DNA of 64,000 bases from assembly GCA_029959085.1 (NCBI GenBank), contig JARWIR010000031.1:3224001-3288000 (forward strand), given 5' to 3'. The stretch comes from Nemophila menziesii (Eukaryota > Streptophyta > Magnoliopsida > Boraginales > Hydrophyllaceae). The notes under the pieces are model-generated. The model saw only the letters and a program-made list of their open reading frames with translations. It searched no databases and was not told where the DNA came from. The translations under genes were made by a program, and so were the position numbers. Below are positions 1-9,507 of this stretch, piece after piece. Within the stretch, counting starts at the first letter, position 1. Each line of letters opens with the position of its first letter.

Positions 1-459
1 AAGTTCTATCCATGAATTAATTGTCCCTGGTGGCTGCCTATCTAGCCACTCACTAGCTCTACCGGTCAAGAAGAACGAAAACATATGACAATACAGTTGC
101 TCGCGTGTGATGCCTGGAGTAACATAAGCATCACAAATCTGCATAAACTTCTGAATCGCTCTTACCGGATCTTGAATTGTTGTACCACTGTAGAGTCCAT
201 AACTTTGAAATTGACCGAGCATACCCGGATCGGGTCGAAATTTAATATTCTGGATCTCTGGAAGACGGGTTCCTATTGGTTGAATATGAAACGGCACGTG
301 GAGACCAAGAAGGTCTTGCTCAACTCGATTTTGCCCGTTACCTCGTTCTTGCTGTTGTACACCAGGTGGAATGAATGGTGGTGGTCCTCCTGGTGCATAG
401 TATTGTAATCCCTCAGCTGGGATTCCAAGCGGATCTAACTGCTCTTGTGCTCCTGCCAT
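1..459 (-). CDS. Partial gag of Athila-like element C
   Basis: Reading the minus strand from an ATG at 457-459, the frame stays open to the left edge (153 codons). The N-terminus is rich in Pro, Gln and Gly. It is followed by gag-type motifs: FRPDPGMLGQF, then DPVRAIQKFMQICDAYVT, then ASEWLDRQPPG near the edge. Equivalent motifs occur in the gag of A ([29 protein letters not shown]). Gag forms the retrotransposon particle that packages the element RNA. It lies just downstream, on the minus strand, of a primer-binding site and LTR, as expected for the first gene of an element. The rest lies outside the window, so completeness of pol is unknown. The frame also continues upstream of this ATG, so the start is a choice rather than proven. 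Confidence 0.75.
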   Translation of the reverse strand, partial: MAGAQEQLDPLGIPAEGLQYYAPGGPPPFIPPGVQQQERGNGQNRVEQDLLGLHVPFHIQPIGTRLPEIQNIKFRPDPGMLGQFQSYGLYSGTTIQDPVRAIQKFMQICDAYVTPGITREQLYCHMFSFFLTGRASEWLDRQPPGTINSWIEL

Positions 460-684
460 AGCTCTTCTTAGGGATCTTTCTTCACGAACACGTTTGTTAT
501 AAGATCTGAAGCTCCTCTCAGGCTCCGGTAACGGAGGCCAAGAATTAAATACTGTGAAACCTGAAAAAGACTAAAGCAAACCACAAGCGTAAATCCGGAA
601 AAACAAAAACTAAATACTAAAAAATAAAAATTAATTAAAAACTACTACTCGAAATAGATAACCCACACGCTAACGAGACACAAG
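460..684 (-). other. 5' leader of element C
   Basis: A stretch of about 225 bp between the primer-binding site and the gag ATG on the minus strand. It is A/T-rich, with no separate gene visible. It would be the untranslated leader, where packaging signals usually lie. Confidence 0.5.
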
Positions 685-702
685 TCCCCGGCAGCGGTGC
701 CA
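685..702 (-). other. Primer-binding site of C (tRNA-Asp type)
   Basis: On the minus strand the site reads TGGCACCGCTGCCGGGGA. It begins six bases inside the LTR end. Plant tRNA-Asp ends in CCCCGGCAACGGCGCCA, whose complement TGGCGCCGTTGCCGGGG differs at two positions. Confidence 0.85.
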
Positions 703-708
703 AAAACT

Positions 709-2251
709 TGGTGTTGCCTAGGGTGTGATAAAAATAAGATAAAATTAAGTCAAGAAAACTACGCACTCTCACCCTAGACAGGCACAGTACTGCAAGTATT
801 ATAGGACGTATGCAAGTTTTAGTTGATAAGTTGAGTTCGTTCTCAAGGACTTAGTGTGCTAGTCGAATTAGTAGCAATAGCGAGTCAGCAATAATTAATT
901 AAAAGACAGAAAATTAATGGGAATAAATTCAAATTCCTAAATTAAACTAAAGAAAATAAAAGACAGTAAATTAACTACGAATAATATGAGATGAGAAGTA
1001 TAGCTTAGGTTTTGCTAGTATGCACTAATCCTTCTAATTCTTTCTATTAGATCTAGTTAATAAGGGAGATAATTAGCTCTTGTATACTTAGTCAGGATTC
1101 TAAATTCCCATACCTTAGACCTTGAGAGCGACTAAGGGGGCTACGGACACACCACGAGGCTGGTTCAAATAGGGTTTACAAGCGCAACCAAGGCCCTAAG
1201 CAATCAATTTCCATACATGGTGATAGTGATTAATTCATACCCTAATGACTATCTAGTTAGAATCAGTGTTGTCAGGACTAATATCGACACTAGACGTTAT
1301 CTGGTGTTTCAATAATTAGACACCCAGTTAAGGTGATCATCTAACTACTATTAAGGTAATCCTATACTCGTGCACTAGCAAGGAAAACAATCATTAAATC
1401 AAAACACATAAACAAATATAAAGGTAAGCAGCTAATATCAGATTAAAACATGTAATTCACAAAGAAACTTAGATAGAAAGAAATTAGAATTCATATATTA
1501 TACATGATGCAAAAGCCAAGCTCTGGGAAGTTTAGTTAATACCTGAAGGAAATAAACTAAAAGAAAAAACTAATGATATCATCTTGCTCTCTACAATAAC
1601 TTGGAAGAATAAAACCTTAAGAACTAATTACTATGAGGCAAGGATGATTTACAAGTGATATAAGGGTGTATTTAAAGGTGTTTAGAAGACCTAATTCGTT
1701 TTCTTGAAGGAAAAGGTGAGTAATGGACTCAAAGCCCAACTCAAATTCGTAACCCTAAAAACATGAAATCAGGACCGTTTTTCTTTTGGTCCTAGCAGCT
1801 TCAATTTTCATCCGTTTGACGCGTATGACTACACCAAATTCATCGTCTCAGAATGATATTCAACTTTGCTCTTGACCGTTTCCCCAAATTCCACACCGTT
1901 TTTGAGATATAAGCTGATGTGTGGTCGTAGGTGCAGAAATTCAGGATTAAGGCAGCTTTTCCTTTTCCATGTTTTTAGCTTTTGTTTCCTTATCTCCAAT
2001 TACCATGCTTATCTTTTTCAATATCTTGTAGTATTTGACTTGGACTCTAATTAATCTCCATAATTATCTTTAAAGCTTCACACTAAATAAATAATTAAAC
2101 CCAATATACTCTAAAAATATTATTTTACTAAATCAAGACTCAAAATAAGGAAAGTGCACTATTTCTCAAGAAAAACGACTATTATGACTTCAAAATCACT
2201 AAAAATGATGTCTCATCCTAATATAAATCTATCACAAATGAGGAGACATCA
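709..2251 (-). repeat. 5' LTR of element C
   Basis: A 1543-bp LTR on the minus strand, starting TGATGTCTCC at 2251 and ending CACCA at 709, directly before the primer site. Its left tip carries the imperfect inverted repeat seen in the other Athila-like LTRs here. It resembles the LTRs of E and I more than those of A and B. The partner LTR is outside the window. The base group next to it (2252-2256, CTTAT) is the candidate target duplication. Confidence 0.85.
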
Positions 2252-2648
2252 CTTATCAAAGAACTGCATTAATCACTTTCTAAAATATGCAATTTCGTCA
2301 TTCTCTTACCTTTAGAAAGTTCATCAAATAGGTTCATCAACTAGCTTGGATCTCACGGCCTACACATCACTCAAGGTTCCCTGAGATCGAACATACTTTT
2401 TATCGCATTGCTAACTAATATTTTCTTTGCTAAAAATGTGGGTTTCCTGCAAATACTCAAAGCATACCAAATAAAGCAGCTCATAAACATATTACTTTCT
2501 ATCATCAACTTACTAAGTGTATGCTTTGAAGCTATTAAAGACACTCTACATCTAATCCTTCTCAAAAATATTACTTTCTACCTAAAAATAGAAAATCACA
2601 TAAAAATGGAGATGAGAGACAACGAATCCCACACCCCAACTCAAAAAT

Positions 2649-2668
2649 AAGTCGTGTCCCCATGACTC
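2649..2668 (-). other. Post-ORF3 hairpin of D1 (imperfect)
   Basis: The minus strand reads GAGTCATGGGGACACGACTT. It is the D1 copy of the stem-loop that is perfect in A, with one mismatch and one wobble pair. Confidence 0.6.
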
Positions 2669-2861
2669 GAAAAGACTCTATAAAATTTAAAATTTTAACC
2701 TATATTGCAAGTACATAAAAATGTTAGGGAAGAAAGAATACATATTCATTGCCTCCCTTTATGAATACCCGGGATAGGGTGAAGTGCTTTCCTTGTATGT
2801 AACCTTCTTGTATCACCAAATTCGCTTTCTCTTACATCCTCTTATGCTCCATCCCAATTAA

Positions 2862-3263
2862 TCACACTCTAGAAATCTCTTTTTTCCGCTCTTCTCCAAC
2901 TTCTATTTCATAAATTCTCTCATGAGCTAGAGGTAAGTCCAGTAAATACTTTTTTGTGGAAGCTAACAAGGCCTTTGAAGCTTCAATAGTCTCGTGTAAA
3001 GGACTCTTGATTTGTAGAGGTTGTGGTGTCTTCCTTATGAAAGTTGAAACCTGTTTGCTCTTTGAATTTACCACAGCTAGCTTTCCTCTATTCTCGTGCC
3101 CTGTTTTACCCCTTATACTGGAACTTGAACTTTTCTCAATTGGTTTCTTCTCAATAGAACCCAATACCTTACTCTTATTCTTCTTCATCTGCCTAACATT
3201 AGATGATAATATTTTTGTTCTCTTCATCATCTCAATTGACCTCCAACTCAAAACCTTGAACAC
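2862..3263 (-). CDS. Unrecognised basic ORF in the ORF3 position of D1
   Basis: A 133-codon minus-strand frame that is lysine- and serine-rich at the N-terminus and ends with a charged, Glu-rich stretch. It occupies the place that ORF3 has in A and B, between the palindrome spacer and the hairpin. I see no clear similarity to the plant-transposon domain of A ORF3, so it may be a shortened or unrelated ORF3, or a chance frame. No function can be assigned. Confidence 0.35.
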   Translation of the reverse strand: MFKVLSWRSIEMMKRTKILSSNVRQMKKNKSKVLGSIEKKPIEKSSSSSIRGKTGHENRGKLAVVNSKSKQVSTFIRKTPQPLQIKSPLHETIEASKALLASTKKYLLDLPLAHERIYEIEVGEERKKEISRV

Positions 3264-3663
3264 TCTTGAAATTTGTAACCCTTGATTTTTGGGTGAACAA
3301 GTGTTGTTTGGGTTAGAAAATGAGTTATGATGATCATTCTCTATATGGGTAGGATGAACTCTTGCTTGATTAATATGGATCCAAGAAATTTTTGGGTAAG
3401 TTTAGAAAAATTTGGCTTTTGATTCTTCGATTCTAGGTGTTTTGTTATGATATGGGTGGTTGAATCTTCTTTACAATGATGTAGGGAAGGATTTGGATGT
3501 GAATTTATGGTGATTGGGTAGTGTTTTGATGTTTGGTGAAGGTAAGTTGAAGCTTTAATGGAGTTGGGAGAGGTTTGGAGAAGAGGAGGCTTAAAGGATT
3601 GAAAAAATTCGGAATAGAAATAACATCTTCTTCTTTATAACCTAAAAAGGAATTTTTTTTCTT

Positions 3664-3925
3664 CTTCTCAGCGGCAGGCACCGGCATACCGGTCCTGTGG
3701 CCGGCTTACCGGTTGCAGACCGTGTCGACACTCGCGCGCATGGTTTTTCCCTCTTGCTCTCGGCATTGTACCTAATTTCTCCTACCGTGCCACGGTTTTT
3801 CTTCCACCGGCTTACCAGTCTGCAAATTTTTTATTTTTCTTCGTCTCGACAGTGAACCTGATTTTGGGACCCGTGTCACGGTTTTTTACCCACCGGCATG
3901 CCGGCCAGTATATGCCAGCGGGCAG
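3664..3925 (-). repeat. Palindrome spacer of D1
   Basis: A GC-richer block between pol and the ORF3 position. It contains ACCGGCATACCGGT (3680-3693), a GGCCGGCTTACCGG copy, ACCGGCTTACCAG near 3806, and the perfect palindrome CCGGCATGCCGG (3893-3904). Between them are repeated phrases such as CCGTGTCGA and CACGGTTTTT. The same motif family occurs in B and H. Confidence 0.75.
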
Positions 3926-4133
3926 GTCAGAATGTGCTCAAAAATTTCTTTTTCCTCCCTAAGTCGATTTTCTTAACACCTGAACATCAAAAACACTAAT
4001 ACTTTTCTCAATACTGCAATATCAACTAAAAATAACTAACATAAACTAAAATATAACAACATAAAATACTATGGGATGTCTACCAGAGGGCACTTTTGTT
4101 TAACGTCTTTCAAAGTTAAATGAGTTACCTCGA

Positions 4134-4382
4134 TTATTTCCTTTTATAGTCTCCCCAACAGTGAGTGAGGTGATTAAGACTTACCAACCTGAGCTTGCAA
4201 CCTTCGATAGCTTTTATTTCGACCACTCCTGCTGAGATAATTCGCATAATGAAGTACAGCCCTATCCAAGAACTTTTATGTTTGTGGTTGGGAGATTTCC
4301 ATGCTACCTCGTCTCCCACCCCAAACTCAATTTCCTTTTCCATGGTGTCTTGGGGGCTTATTGGTTCTGGTTTCTTGGTCAC
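4134..4382 (-). pseudogene. Integrase C-terminal tail of D1
   Basis: An 82-codon minus-strand frame. VGDEVAW, then a W-GLYFI stretch and VVEIKAIEG, match the layout of the GPY-type module at the end of the A integrase ([21 protein letters not shown]). It ends in LNHLTHCWG. E carries a matching tail, INKFTHCWG. It lies only about 80 bp from the protease remnant, so reverse transcriptase, RNase H and the integrase core have been deleted between them. The tail normally helps to position integrase on target chromatin; here it cannot act alone. Confidence 0.65.
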
Positions 4383-4458
4383 AACTCTTATTGGTGATAG
4401 TTCTTATGACTTCTTTTTCTTCTTCTTTCCTGGAACATGGAATGTTTCAGAATCATCT

Positions 4459-4779
4459 TCAATACGAAGAGTCACGGGTTCCCTCATTCACATTGACTAT
4501 GGTGTCGCTAGTGGCTAGGAATAGATTCCATAGTATGAATGGGACGTTCTTATCTGCTTTATAGTCAAGAATAATGAAATTTGTGGGAATAACAAGGTTA
4601 CCTACTTGGACGAGCACGCCCTTGATTACACCCCACGACTTTGCTGTCGATTGATCTGCAAGCTGTAAGATTAAGGATGTTGGTTTTGCATCACTAATAC
4701 CAATCTTCTTAAATAAACTTTTGGGTATGATATTTACACTTGCCCCTAAATAAAACATGGCTTTTCCATGAAATATACT
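4459..4779 (-). pseudogene. Protease remnant of D1, catalytic Asp lost
   Basis: The minus frame aligns with the protease region of A: GKAMFYLGAS against [10 protein letters not shown], then IPKSLFKKIGI, PTSLILQLAD and DYKADKNVPFI. The catalytic aspartate is replaced by tyrosine (codon 4750-4752). The upstream part (LPPKLKDPGS, LPIKIGG) lies at 38215-38275, on the other side of E. Retroviral-type aspartic proteases cut the gag-pol polyprotein; this one cannot be active. Confidence 0.8.
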
Positions 4780-6352
4780 TGATGTCTCCCTATTTGTGAT
4801 GAATTAATCTAGCTTGGAGACATCATTTTAGGTGTATTTATTAGGTTATAGGTCGATTTTTACATGATTTATTACAATTTCCTATTTTGGTCTTAATTTG
4901 ATTATTTATTATTTTAGAGCATATTGGGTTTAATTTGTTTATTTAGTGTGAAGCTTTAAAGATAAATGGAAATTAATTAAATGCCAAATCAATTCTAAGA
5001 GATAAAGGAAAGAGGATATGCATGGAAATCGGAGATAAAGGAACGAAAGGATAAGTACGGAAAGATAAAGTTGCCAAACAAATATGAATTTCACCAGCTA
5101 CGTCCATAAAAGTGATCATAACTAAAAAACGGATGGGAATTTGGAAGAATGGTCTGAGGCAAAGTTATAGAGCTTTCCAAGATGATCATTTTCGATATAA
5201 AGAATGCGTAAATCAGAGCTGTATCAAAGAAGTTATGGCCAAAACAAAACAACACCAATTTATTACATTTCCTATATTTTAGGGTTACGAATTTGAGTTA
5301 GGCTAGAAGTCCAATACTTGTCCTCCACTCCAAGAAATCGTTTTAGGATTTCCTATAACCTATAAATACACCCTCTAATCAGTAGGAACACGTCCTTGGC
5401 CAATCCTTAAGCCAAGAAAAAGCTTACATCAAGAGAAGAGAAGTCTGGAAGGAGTTGGACACCATATCATGTCTTCACAAGCCTTCGAATTTGAAATTGT
5501 TTTCTTTTCTTTATTTAGTATAAACTAATTTATTTTAGCTTGAGATTTAGCATAAATGTATGAACCCTAGACTTGTTTTACATCTATCTAATTTTGGATA
5601 CCTTCGTACTTAAATTGAATTCATGTTTTATTCTCTGTTTTATGTGCTTTGATTTATTGCCTGTTTTCCTTGCTAGTGCAAGAGTATAGGATTACCTTAA
5701 TAGTAGTTAGATGGTCACCCGGAAGGGGTGTCTAATTATAGAAATACCACATAAACGTCTAGTGTACGCTAGTAATCCTGACAAGATTTGCCTATCTAGA
5801 TAATCGTTAGGGTTTGATTTAATCACCAATCATCATTAGAAGGTCAGACTTACTTAGGAACCTAGTGGCGTAGGAACACCCTATTCAAGTCCCCTCGTGA
5901 TTGTGAGGTTGCCGCCCTAGTTAGCTCTCCGGGGATAGGGAGGAATTTGGAATCTTGGTTATTGCAATTCTACATAATTTGCCCTTACATATTTAGAATA
6001 AACAAGGCTAGCGGGGATTACTTGCTAGTTTCTCGAGCTAAACTCTCATACTATCTTCTCTTCGTATTTAATTTTCTGTCTTTAATTTATTTAGTTTAGT
6101 TTTCTATTTACAAAAAACCAACAAAAATCTCTTTAGTCTTTTACTTTCTTGCGTATTATTTAATCTAGCTTTTATATTTGCACTTGATAATTTGCATAAG
6201 TTCTCTCTAACTTTCGTAGTCTCTGAGGAATGAATCTTATTTATCATGAAAACTTGCATACGTCCTGTAATACTTGCAGTACCGTGCTAGGCTAGGGTAG
6301 TTACATTTGCACTTATTTATATCATATTTTTATCACACCCTAGTCGACACCA
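4780..6352 (+). repeat. 5' LTR of element E
   Basis: A 1573-bp LTR, TGATGTCTCC to GACACCA, immediately before the primer site. It matches 36695-38214 along its length, with many substitutions and small indels. It carries the inverted repeat at its 5' tip (TGATGTCTCC against GGAGACATCA). Confidence 0.9.
5361..5368 (+). promoter_or_regulatory. Candidate TATA box in the E 5' LTR
   Basis: TATAAATA in the middle of the LTR. It recurs at the same place in the E 3' LTR (37235-37242) and in solo LTR I (62009-62016). It is the likely start region for element transcription. Confidence 0.55.
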
Positions 6353-6358
6353 AGTTTT

Positions 6359-6376
6359 TGGCGCCACTGCCGGGGA
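6359..6376 (+). other. Primer-binding site of E (tRNA-Asp type)
   Basis: TGGCGCCACTGCCGGGGA, six bases after the LTR end. It has one mismatch to the complement of the plant tRNA-Asp 3' end over the first 17 bases. Confidence 0.85.
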
Positions 6377-6471
6377 CTACATCGTTAGTCCTTATGCATT
6401 TATTTAGTGCTTTTATTTCAGTTAGTTCTATTTTACATTTTATTTTAGTTTTGTCTTTACAGGTTTTACAG

Positions 6472-8320
6472 ATGGCAAGCCCAAGGAAACTTGATCTTCC
6501 AATCTCATTCAGAGTGCAACCTAGAGGATTCCGCACTGCAGAAATCCAAGCCACTAAATTTCGACCAGATCCAGGCATGATAGCGCAATTTGCGAGTCAT
6601 GGACAATTTAGTGGTGCTGCGCAACAAGATCCGATCTGGTATGTTCAGAAATTCATGCAGATCTGTGACGCTTATATCATCAAAAGCGTTACAAAGGAGT
6701 AGATGTATTACGTTATGTTCTAGTTCTTTTTGACCGGAGGTGCAAGCAATTGGTACGATTCCCAACAACCCGATGATATTTCAGATTGGGACAAACTCCA
6801 ATCAAAATTTCTAGACCGATTCTATCCGGCCAGTAGACGCTTACAAGATATGTTGTAGCTTGAACAGTTTATGCAAAAAGAAGGGGAAAGTGTTGGTGAA
6901 GCATGGTTACAGTTTAACAAAAAGAAGGCAAGATGTCCATTCCATGTCTCTTCACCAGAATATAAATCAACCATGTTTTATGGAGGACTCAATGACGAGT
7001 TCAAAAGAAAAGCAGATTTGTTAGGAGATGGAAGTTTTGTATTATTAGATCCTGAAGAAGCTCATACTATCTTGGAAAAAGTTTTTGAAACCGAGAGAAG
7101 TTTGCCGTTAGAATTAGAAAAACAAGAAGAGACCTCAAAATCTATAAGGCTCAAAGAATTAAACCAATAACTCAAGAAATTACGAGAACAAGCGCGAACA
7201 GTAGTTCACGTAAATCTAGTACATACTTTACCTTCCTGTCCTGGTTGTGGAGCAAGGAATCATTCATGGGAGAAGTGTATCAATAATCCAGCTTCGATTT
7301 CCTTCGTATCTTATCAAATAAACCGTTATCCTAAAGGTTATCATCATAATCAAAGAAATTACGCTAATTATCAGTCCCCCACAGAATCAAAATTGGGTTA
7401 GAAATCAAGAGACTTATCATCAACCTCGACCTCAATCTTACTATCCACCACAACCTATCTATTAAGAAGCGCCAATTTATACTGAAGCTTATCAAGAACC
7501 ACCTCAATATTCAATGCAACAAGCTACACAAGAGTACCTTTTAGTTTGGATTCGAGTATGGCTAAGATGATGAAAATAGTTGAAGAAAATATGAAGATGA
7601 GCCAGCAAAGACTCCAAACCCAATCCAAGTTAATCAAGAATCTCGAGCATACACTGTCACAAATGGCGAGTACACTTCAGCTAATGCCAAAAGGGAAACT
7701 TTCAAGTGATACGATTGCTCCTCAAGATGATGCTTGTCATGCGGTTGAATTAAGAAGTGGATAACAATTATCTCCGCCTAGAGTAGAAGAAACAGAACCA
7801 ACCTCTATTCCTGAAAAAGAGGTTGATGAAACAGTAGAAGACAAGGTCGAAGAGGTAATTGAACCGAAGAGCGTCGTAGAGAAGACACCAGAAAAGAAGA
7901 AAAGCTCAGTGGTAAACAATACACATCCTCCTCCACTATTCCCATCACGTGTCAAAAACAAGAACAATAAAGAAGAATTCAAGAAGTTCCTTGACATGGT
8001 GAGCAAGTTAGGTATTAACATACCGTTTGTAGAAGCTCTCAAGAGAATGCCAAAATATCTTAAATTCATGAAGGACATTCTCTCTAACAAACGAAGCTTA
8101 GAAACTGAGGAGATAAATGGATTGTCAGAGGAGTGTAATGCTACATATCAAATAAGTTACCACCAGACGCGCGTACACCCAAGAACTCCTGGACGAGACC
8201 ATACATGGCTACAAATAATAGATCTGAGAAGTTCGTGGGAGTGAAAGGCAAGGGATTCATATTTCGCGTGCCAAATATTAATAAATTTACTCATTGCTGG
8301 GGAGCTGATGTTCATACATG
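6472..8320 (+). pseudogene. gag of E, joined directly to an integrase tail
   Basis: The frame starts at ATG 6472 and shows gag motifs: FRPDPGMIAQF, a KFMQICDAYI stretch, WDKLQSKFLDRFYP and ESVGEAW. It has in-frame stops at 6700-6702, 6721-6723, 6856-6858 and 7168-7170. A zinc knuckle CX2CX4HX4C is visible at 7237-7278 (CPGCGARNHSWEKC). The linker then runs through PPPLFPSRVKNK and GINIPFVEALKRMPKY to LSEECNATYQ near 8142, where protease should begin. Instead about 180 bp follow that end in VPNINKFTHCWG, the same tail as the integrase end of D1. The whole enzyme region has been lost. Confidence 0.8.
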
Positions 8321-8529
8321 ATCACCAAGGTAACACGTCTAACTCAAAGACGTTAAATAGAAGTGCTCTTGGGAGACACCCCTTGTTTCAATTGCTTTCT
8401 AGTTAGTTTTATGTTTTGTAGTAATTCTAAGTTAGTGTATATTATTAAAGTGTTTACAAGCTAATAGGAGATAAAGGTAGTGTGTTACATGTGCAGGAAA
8501 TGAGTTTGGGGTAAAAAGAAAGGAAAAAA
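8321..8529 (+). other. Post-pol non-coding segment of E
   Basis: Non-coding. It contains a conserved post-pol block (GACGTTAAATAGAAGTGCTC, then GGGAGACACCCC) and a GAGTTTGGGGT motif near 8500, just before the palindrome spacer. Related post-pol blocks follow the coding ends of D1 and H. Confidence 0.5.
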
Positions 8530-8875
8530 TGTGCTAACCAGCAGCTTGGTGCAGTTTACCGCACCTTAGCTGCGGTGCAACGCAGGTCCGAACCGTGGCG
8601 ACGGTTTTCCACCAAGGTATATGGCCGAGACACGAGATGGAAAACCGTATCGAGAATTTACGCCTACGGTTTTTTCCAACACGGGTCTGGTGTACCGCAA
8701 GGTATGTCTGGTGCACCGCAAGGAGAAAACTGTGGCGACGGTTTTCCAATACGGTTATTTGCCGAGAAGTCCCATTAAAAACCGTACCGACTCTTTGCGC
8801 CCACGGTTTTGGTCAAAGTTTACGTGCGGTATACCGCACCAGATGTCCAGTGCACCGCACCGAGGCGGTTTGTGA
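8530..8875 (+). repeat. Palindrome spacer of E (GTGCGG type)
   Basis: Holds the perfect 16-base palindrome GTGCGGTATACCGCAC (8824-8839). Several diverged relatives are built on GGTGCAG, GGTGTACCGCA and GGTGCACCGCA. They alternate with repeats of the type CCGTGGCGACGGTTTTCC. The position is the same as the CCGG-based spacers of A, B, D1 and H, but the palindrome is different. Short frames through it are by-products of the repeats. Confidence 0.75.
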
Positions 8876-9235
8876 AGAGTTTCTTACCATATAAACTTCT
8901 TACCATAGAAAATCATAACCTTGCCTCTCCAACACAAATTTTTCAGACCCAAACCTTACAAAGCACCTTGAAGCTTGATTAAACCTCCACAACAAACACA
9001 AACAACAAATATTTCCTCCATCCTCCATAAAAACATATTCTTCATCAAATTCATTATACTACACCATAAAACACCATCAAAGATCATCAAGCTATCAAGA
9101 ATTTTTCCAAGAACAATCACATAAAATTTCTTCTATCATTAATAATCATTCATCCAAGCTAGAAACTCAAGCCACACCAATCTTTCTTAACTTTATCCTA
9201 TACTTGGTGTAACTTGAGTTGCGGATTAATCAGAG

Positions 9236-9469
9236 GTGACAAACAGAATGGATGCTCTGGATTATAAGAGGAAGTGTTCAATCTTAGGGAAGAATAAGAA
9301 TTTTCCTAGAGCCACAATTGAAAAGGCCATTGAACTTGATGAGCCTATTGAAAAGAAACCAAAGATAGAGGTACCAGCACAACCACTACGAAAGAGATTA
9401 ACAGCCAGAATGAGTGTACCACCAAGGCTTAAAACAAAGACACCAATCCAAGATCAAGGTTCTTCTTAA
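9236..9469 (+). pseudogene. Start of a shortened ORF3 in E
   Basis: The frame begins GTG-ACA-AAC-AGA, matching the MTNR start of ORF3 in A and B but with ATG changed to GTG. It encodes a basic peptide with RKCSILGK and PLRKRLTARM and stops at 9467-9469, about 30 bp before B inserted. The end of the same ORF lies at 34960-35149. Even joined, the two pieces fall far short of the A ORF3, so the central plant-transposon domain is missing. Confidence 0.6.
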
Positions 9470-9507
9470 TATCCTAATAATTCATGCATGCCACCAGAAT
9501 GGGCGAT

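Larger units (their letters stand above)
2252..4779 (-). mobile_element. Element D1, 3' part (Athila-like, internally deleted)
   Basis: This minus-strand segment holds, in transcription order: the protease end (4779-4459), a short integrase C-terminal tail (4382-4134), a palindrome spacer (about 3925-3664), an ORF in the ORF3 position (3263-2862), a hairpin (2668-2649) and the start of the 3' untranslated region. C interrupts it at 2252, so its polypurine tract and 3' LTR lie beyond the left edge. The other half is at 38215-42151, separated by the insertion of E. The reading frame of the protease is restored when E and one target duplication are removed, which proves the two halves belong together. 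Reverse transcriptase, RNase H and the integrase core are missing. Confidence 0.8.

Noticed and set aside
85..408. Plus-strand 107-codon frame at the left edge
   Set aside because: It is antisense to the clear gag of element C, and its text has no domain pattern.
2408..2650. Plus- and minus-strand short frames at 2371-2650
   Set aside because: They lie in the AT-rich 3' untranslated region of D1, overlap each other on opposite strands and match nothing.
8534..8894. Four overlapping frames across the E spacer
   Set aside because: They are by-products of a palindromic GC-rich repeat, open on both strands and in several frames.
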